From assembly GCA_026545225.1 (NCBI GenBank), contig CM048849.1, positions 32,498,336-32,562,335 on the forward strand: 64,000 nt of DNA, in the 5' to 3' direction. The DNA comes from Cornus controversa (lineage: Eukaryota; Streptophyta; Magnoliopsida; Cornales; Cornaceae). The translations under genes were made by a program, and so were the position numbers. Shown in pieces: positions 59,639-64,000 of this stretch (position 1 is the first letter of the stretch; the number at the start of each line of letters is the position of its first letter). The notes beneath the pieces are model-generated. The model was given only the letters and a program-made list of their open reading frames with translations, was not told the origin of the DNA and did not search any database.

Positions 59639-60402
59639 ATGATCAAGTATCATGATCATACTCAACTTCCATATCAACTCTTCAAAATCATAGGTTTTCT
59701 GGAAGACTCGTGGCCCTCAGAAAATAGCAAGACATTGAGACTCAGGGAAAAGAGGATCCAAACAGCCTCACACTCATGTGGGTTATTGTTCTTTAACATA
59801 TTATTGGAATTTTGGAAGGCTTTGAGTTACATCACAAGTGTAGTAGGTCAAACACTATTCACTGATTCCATATTATAAAATAGAAAAATGGTCAAGTTTG
59901 CTCGAATATTTGTGAAGGTTATTACTGAAAAAACTCAAATTGACACATTTAAAGTCAAGATCAGGAATGCCAACTTGGTAGAGATAATAACAGAGTATAA
60001 ATGGCCACAAAACTCCTGCTCAATTTGTAATAAGGACCACACAACAAACACTTGCTAAGGGTCTATGGGGAAGGAAATTGAAATGACTAAGAAGACAAAA
60101 GGAAAACTGTCATCTTGGAGTGGGTAATCGTCAGAAGAAAGGGCAACAACAGGGGTGTCACACCCAACCAAGATGGTGAATCCCAATCTATGATTACAAA
60201 TAAGGCAACCAACCTATCAGTGGGAACTAGCAAGAAATATCCACAGTGTTCCAAAAAGAAGTCTGTCGAAGAGGCCTAGGTGGAAAAATGTATCAATTTG
60301 TTCGTGAATTTGTCATCCATGTTCACTGACGAGAGGAGAACAGAATCCCATAACATGTTTGAACCCCTAGCCCTGATCGCAAAAAAGGATAAGCATGAGA
60401 TG
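59639..60402 (+). pseudogene. LINE ORF1 remnant (DUF4283/zf-CCHC type)
   Basis: Readable pieces in order are LLEFWKALSYITSVVGQTLF, then TDSIL and MVKFARIFVKVITEKTQIDT, FKVKIRNANLVEIITEYKW, and a zinc-knuckle-like CSICNKDHTTNTC (about 60019-60057). This is the layout of plant LINE ORF1 RNA-binding proteins (LPLEFW, GKPLFTD, ARVCVEV, YEWxPxxCxxC). Frameshifts near 59795 and a stop at 59877 disable it. It is interrupted at 60402 by a solo LTR and continues at 62017. Confidence 0.75.
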
Positions 60403-62016
60403 TGTAGAGACTAGGTCCAATTTTGACCAGTTTTTCTTTTATTCATGATTTGTCATAAATGAGTTTTTAAAGATTCTTATATATGTTTTGAATGTGGAAA
60501 ACATGTTTGATAACTTGTTTAGAGGTTCGAGGAAGTTTTGGGAGAGTTTGGTAAATTTTGAGATTTTTGAGTCGGCGAGGCCCAGAATACGAGTCGGGTG
60601 GGCCCAAAAAATTGAAAAAATTTTGAAAAAAAATTATTTTTGATTTTAAACCAAATGAAATGTTAAAAGATTTAAGGAAGTAATTTTTTAGAGCCGTATC
60701 CACTTTCGAAATCGAAAACGGAGGTCAGGAGGGTACATTAAGTGGCCCGGGGGCATTTTGGTCATTTGACGCCCAAGATATTATAAATATCAAGTGGTTG
60801 GACATTTCCCTCATTTCTCTGTTGATCTTTGGAGTTGCCCAATCATACTAGTGTCATCGGAGTTGATTAACACTACATGATCGTCGAAGATAACCAATTA
60901 TGTATATGTATCAAATTATGACCGAAAGAGATATAAATCTTAAGATGATTATGTGTTTAATTATTAAGCATAATGAATGTTTTGAATACATATATTTATG
61001 AATTACATTGAGTTAATTTAACATGAAAGTATTGAATATGTCATATAGAGTAGCGACATCATGATTACAATCATGTAGATTGGTGTCGGGTCGATGCCTA
61101 GGGGGTTGGGACATTCCTATTGAGCTAGTTATTTTGCTCACCCCTCTCTCCCAAATATTTTACAAATAAGGCACCGGTGATGGATCGGACTTGAGTAGCC
61201 ATGTGGAGTACTCAGTAGCATTTTTGAGTTATTTTGGATATTGCATGTATTGTTATCCATGCCGACTTGTGGCATGTTGAAATGATTGGAATGACATATA
61301 ATTGTCGATGAAAAATTGTGTATATAGATGTATGTGGAGTTGTATGTTTTCAACCTATGTTTTGAGGTATTGAGAACTTGAGAAAAATATGTATAAAAAG
61401 TATGTTTTTGGATATATTCATGTGATATATGGTTTGGTATCTATGAGGCTTAAATATATGGATTTTTCTGAGTTTTATTCATGCTTAGAATTGTGTATGA
61501 ATATGCAAAATGTTGGAATGCATGCGTGGGCTTGAATGGAAATTAAAAACTAAAACTATCAAGTTTTGGGCTTTGCCAATTGGCTGATGGACCCTCCAAC
61601 CGGCCGGTACTCCTAAAGCCCCAAGAGATTGTAAATGGGACCTGTAGAATACCTATTTCGGTTGATCGGAGAAAGGTTTCAGTCGGTCAAAACGATCTTT
61701 TCTACCCACCGAAATCATTTACCAGCTGACAGACTGAACTAAAATTGAATTCCAATATGTTGGCTAACTAGAGGTCAACTGAACTTAGGTTTCAGCCAAC
61801 CAAAGGGAGTGTCCAGCTGACCGAAACTGGATTAGTTAGGAATTTAATAAATTTTGGATTAGGAATGTATATGTTTGGATGTATAGATCAATATGGGGCC
61901 TATTGGGATGAATAGTGGTAAGTATATGCATATGTAATCGTTTGTTGGACGAATTCACTCTCAGAATTCAGGCCCGTGAATGGGGATTTCGATTACTCAA
62001 ATTTTGGGGCGTGACA
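60403..62016 (+). mobile_element. Family A solo LTR, target duplication AGATG
   Basis: Starts TGTAGAGACTAGGTCC and ends TTGGGGCGTGACA. AGATG flanks it at 60398-60402 and 62017-62021. Shared with 1-1204 and 54774-57108 are the terminal 40 bases and the block at 60700-60770 (cgaaatcgaaaacggaggtcagg). A TATA-like box (attataaatatc) lies at about 60779. It is shorter than the copy at 54651. Confidence 0.9.
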
Positions 62017-62021
62017 AGATG

Positions 62022-63190
62022 AATAGAGAAGAAACACATAGTAAAGATGGAACTGGCTCAACTGATTGCTTTAATTGTGAACTCAATGAATTTGCTTCCT
62101 AAGTTGAAGACTATTTACTCTAAATGGGCAAAGTTAAGGCCAATAGTAAGAGGAAAGGAAAGAAATGAATGGTGACAACCCTCTATAAGGTCAAGGGTGT
62201 GCAAGTATGCTTAAGAAACTCGAAATGAACTTCATGACATGGAACATACGAGGACTAAACAATATCCCCAAACAAGCAGAGGTGAGAAAAGCCATTTGAG
62301 AACACAAAATCAGCCTTTTAACATTAGTTGAAACCAAAGTTCAAGAGTAGAACACTAGAAGAATTTGTGGGTGTATGGCTAGATCCTAAAATATCATCAC
62401 CAACTATGAATTCTCAAAGCAATGGAGAATATGGGTTCTATGGGACCTTGAAAAAATCACTCTTCAAAGAATTGGAGCCTCGAGACAAATTATCCATTGT
62501 TCGATACACCTTATTGAGAAAACAGTGGACTTAATGGTATCATTCATATATGGTGTGAACCTCATTTTAGAGAAGAGGAATCTATGCAATGAGATGAAAA
62601 ATTTATCTAGATGGATTAATTCTCTATGGATTCTCATAGAAGATTTCCACTCCATCAGACACCTAAGGTAGAATTACAAAGGCTCTAATAGATGGACATT
62701 GGGAATGATTAAATTTGATAATTGTTTGGATGACATTGGGCTAAATGACCTTAGATATGATGGTGTGTTCTTCTCATGGTCAAACAAGGTCGTAAAAGCT
62801 GGATAGAACTTTGATTAATAGCCAATGGAGCAACAGGTTCCCAAACTCTAGCTATACTTTCCTCCCTCAAAACATATCTGGCCACGGCCCCATGAAAATG
62901 AGCCTTGAAAATTTTTTGGCTAATAAGAAAACCTCACTCATGTTCTTCAACTTGTAAGAATCTCACAATTTTAGCCCATTGTAGAGTAGGCCCGAAACTC
63001 CCAGATATAAGGTAAAGCCATGTTGAGAGTCATGAGGAAGCTAAAGAAGCTGACCAGAGTATATACGTCCTAAACCAAAATAATTCAATGAGAGGAGCAA
63101 CAAAATGCCCACAACCAAAGGGGAACTCGTTGTCTACTAGTATAATCTAGACCAGAATCCCATAGATGAAAGACTGAAGACAACTTAGCA
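62022..63190 (+). pseudogene. LINE ORF1 end and ORF2 endonuclease remnant
   Basis: MNFMTWNIRGLNNIPKQAEV at 62227 followed by LLTLVETKVQE is the start of the APE-type endonuclease of plant LINE ORF2 (WNxRG and ETK motifs). DGVFFSWSNK at about 62761 and SGHGPMKMSL (degenerate SDH) at about 62878 follow in the right order. The text decays by about 63190, before the RT core. Several stops make it non-functional. With 59639-60402 it forms one LINE split by the solo LTR. Confidence 0.75.
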
Positions 63191-64000
63191 GTATGATGTT
63201 GTTTTAAAAGTATAAAATAACTCGTAAGTGTACAAATCTATTGAAGTATAGATCGGTAAGAACGAGGTCGAACCCAATGGAATGCTTTGAGAAGAAAAAC
63301 TAATACAAATTTAAATTAATTTAAAATTAATTTAGTTTAAACAAAGTTGGTTGATTTGAGAGAGGCTAAACTAACATGCAAATAAAATAACACGATTGAT
63401 ATCAAATAGATAAAATAGCTAAGGTGTCAGATTTCATCACCATTAAATTCATGAAGTTTTTAATATTCATTTATTAATTCCCAAATTTAGAGTAGCAATC
63501 AAGAAATCAATCTATTGCATACTTAAGATTTAACAATAAAGCAGTAAGAAAAATATATTAAAAAGGTAAATTTTCCTTCACTTCACTAGTGGCTAATGAA
63601 ATTTCTCATGATGAGCAAATTTTTGTACTTTTGTAAGTTAAGGGAGGCATTTCAATCATAATAGATCCTTGTAGTTGCAATTTTCCTTTGTTGATGTGAA
63701 CTTCATGAAGAAGCATATACATTCATCATCACCCTACCAAACAAGGTAAAAACACCATAAAGATCTATTTTATTAAAAAGAAAAAGACAAAAAGAAAGGA
63801 AAACTATATTGCCTTTTTGGCTTTTGCTTTAGTTGTGGCTTCTTTCCCAAGGGTATGTCTTTGTTTCTCTCCTGTACTATATTGTTCATACTTATAAAAG
63901 TTTTCAAATTTACTAAAAAAATAATAATAAAAGAAAATCTTTTATTTAAAGAAATTTCTAGCATTTATTATAATAATGATTGACTCAAATTTCTACCATA
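63191..64000. other. Intergenic repeat-like DNA
   Basis: 63210-63290 (actcgtaagtgtacaaatct...ggtcgaacccaatgg) is a phrase seen in dispersed plant repeats. The rest is AT-rich. The 63-codon minus-strand ORF at 63773 has no recognisable features. Confidence 0.35.

Noticed and set aside
1-64000. Search for tRNA, rRNA, organellar insertions, viral sequences or a novel gene cluster
   Set aside because: No cloverleaf-type tRNA, rRNA segment, plastid or mitochondrial gene text, or virus-like domain was seen; the genes present are unrelated singletons.

Overview
This is nuclear DNA of a flowering plant, probably a eudicot. The evidence is a low-GC, intron- and repeat-rich sequence, an Rf-like pentatricopeptide (PPR) gene, a DUF1677 gene, plant-type LINEs, Copia and chromovirus elements, and Stowaway, Harbinger and hAT miniature elements. 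Nothing points to bacterial, organellar or viral DNA, and no species can be named from the sequence alone. No tRNA, rRNA or CRISPR array was seen.

Genes are sparse. (1) A 559-residue P-class PPR protein of the Restorer-of-fertility-like group lies at 3491-5170 (+). Its last two repeats plus about 1.8 kb of downstream DNA are tandemly duplicated at 6971-9087, leaving an 86-codon PPR pseudogene. The duplicated block also carries the first exon of a second, probably decayed gene, perhaps transposase-derived. (2) A three-exon gene on the minus strand (20186-21496) encodes a 364-residue Cys-motif membrane protein of unknown function. (3) A small single-exon DUF1677 zinc-ribbon-like protein lies at 45317-45670 (-). 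These genes are not functionally linked.

Most of the rest is a layered deposit of transposable elements. 1-2.2 kb: ends of two LTR elements. 10-16 kb: MITEs, a foldback element and a LINE fragment on the minus strand. 16.6-18.1 kb: LINE 3' part. 22.5-25.0 kb: a hAT element with perfect 8-bp target duplication, a Stowaway element with a solo LTR inserted in its last bases, and two further MITEs. 25-27.7 kb: a LINE remnant and a decayed Copia element. 30.5-32.2 kb: a SIRE-like Copia 3' region. 34.1-38.7 kb: a full-length but dead Copia element with intact target duplication. 41.2-44.2 kb: a 3-kb solo LTR. 47.6-52.4 kb: an LTR of that same family interrupted by another member in reverse orientation. 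52.5-59.3 kb: a non-coding block bounded by related direct repeats and packed with minisatellites, itself split by another LTR. 59.6-63.2 kb: a LINE (ORF1 plus endonuclease) split by a solo LTR.

I found no convincing undescribed biological system. The most informative signals are the nested insertions with recoverable target-site duplications, the several unrelated minisatellites lying in LTR-like DNA, and the PPR tandem duplication whose junction creates an in-frame ATG.
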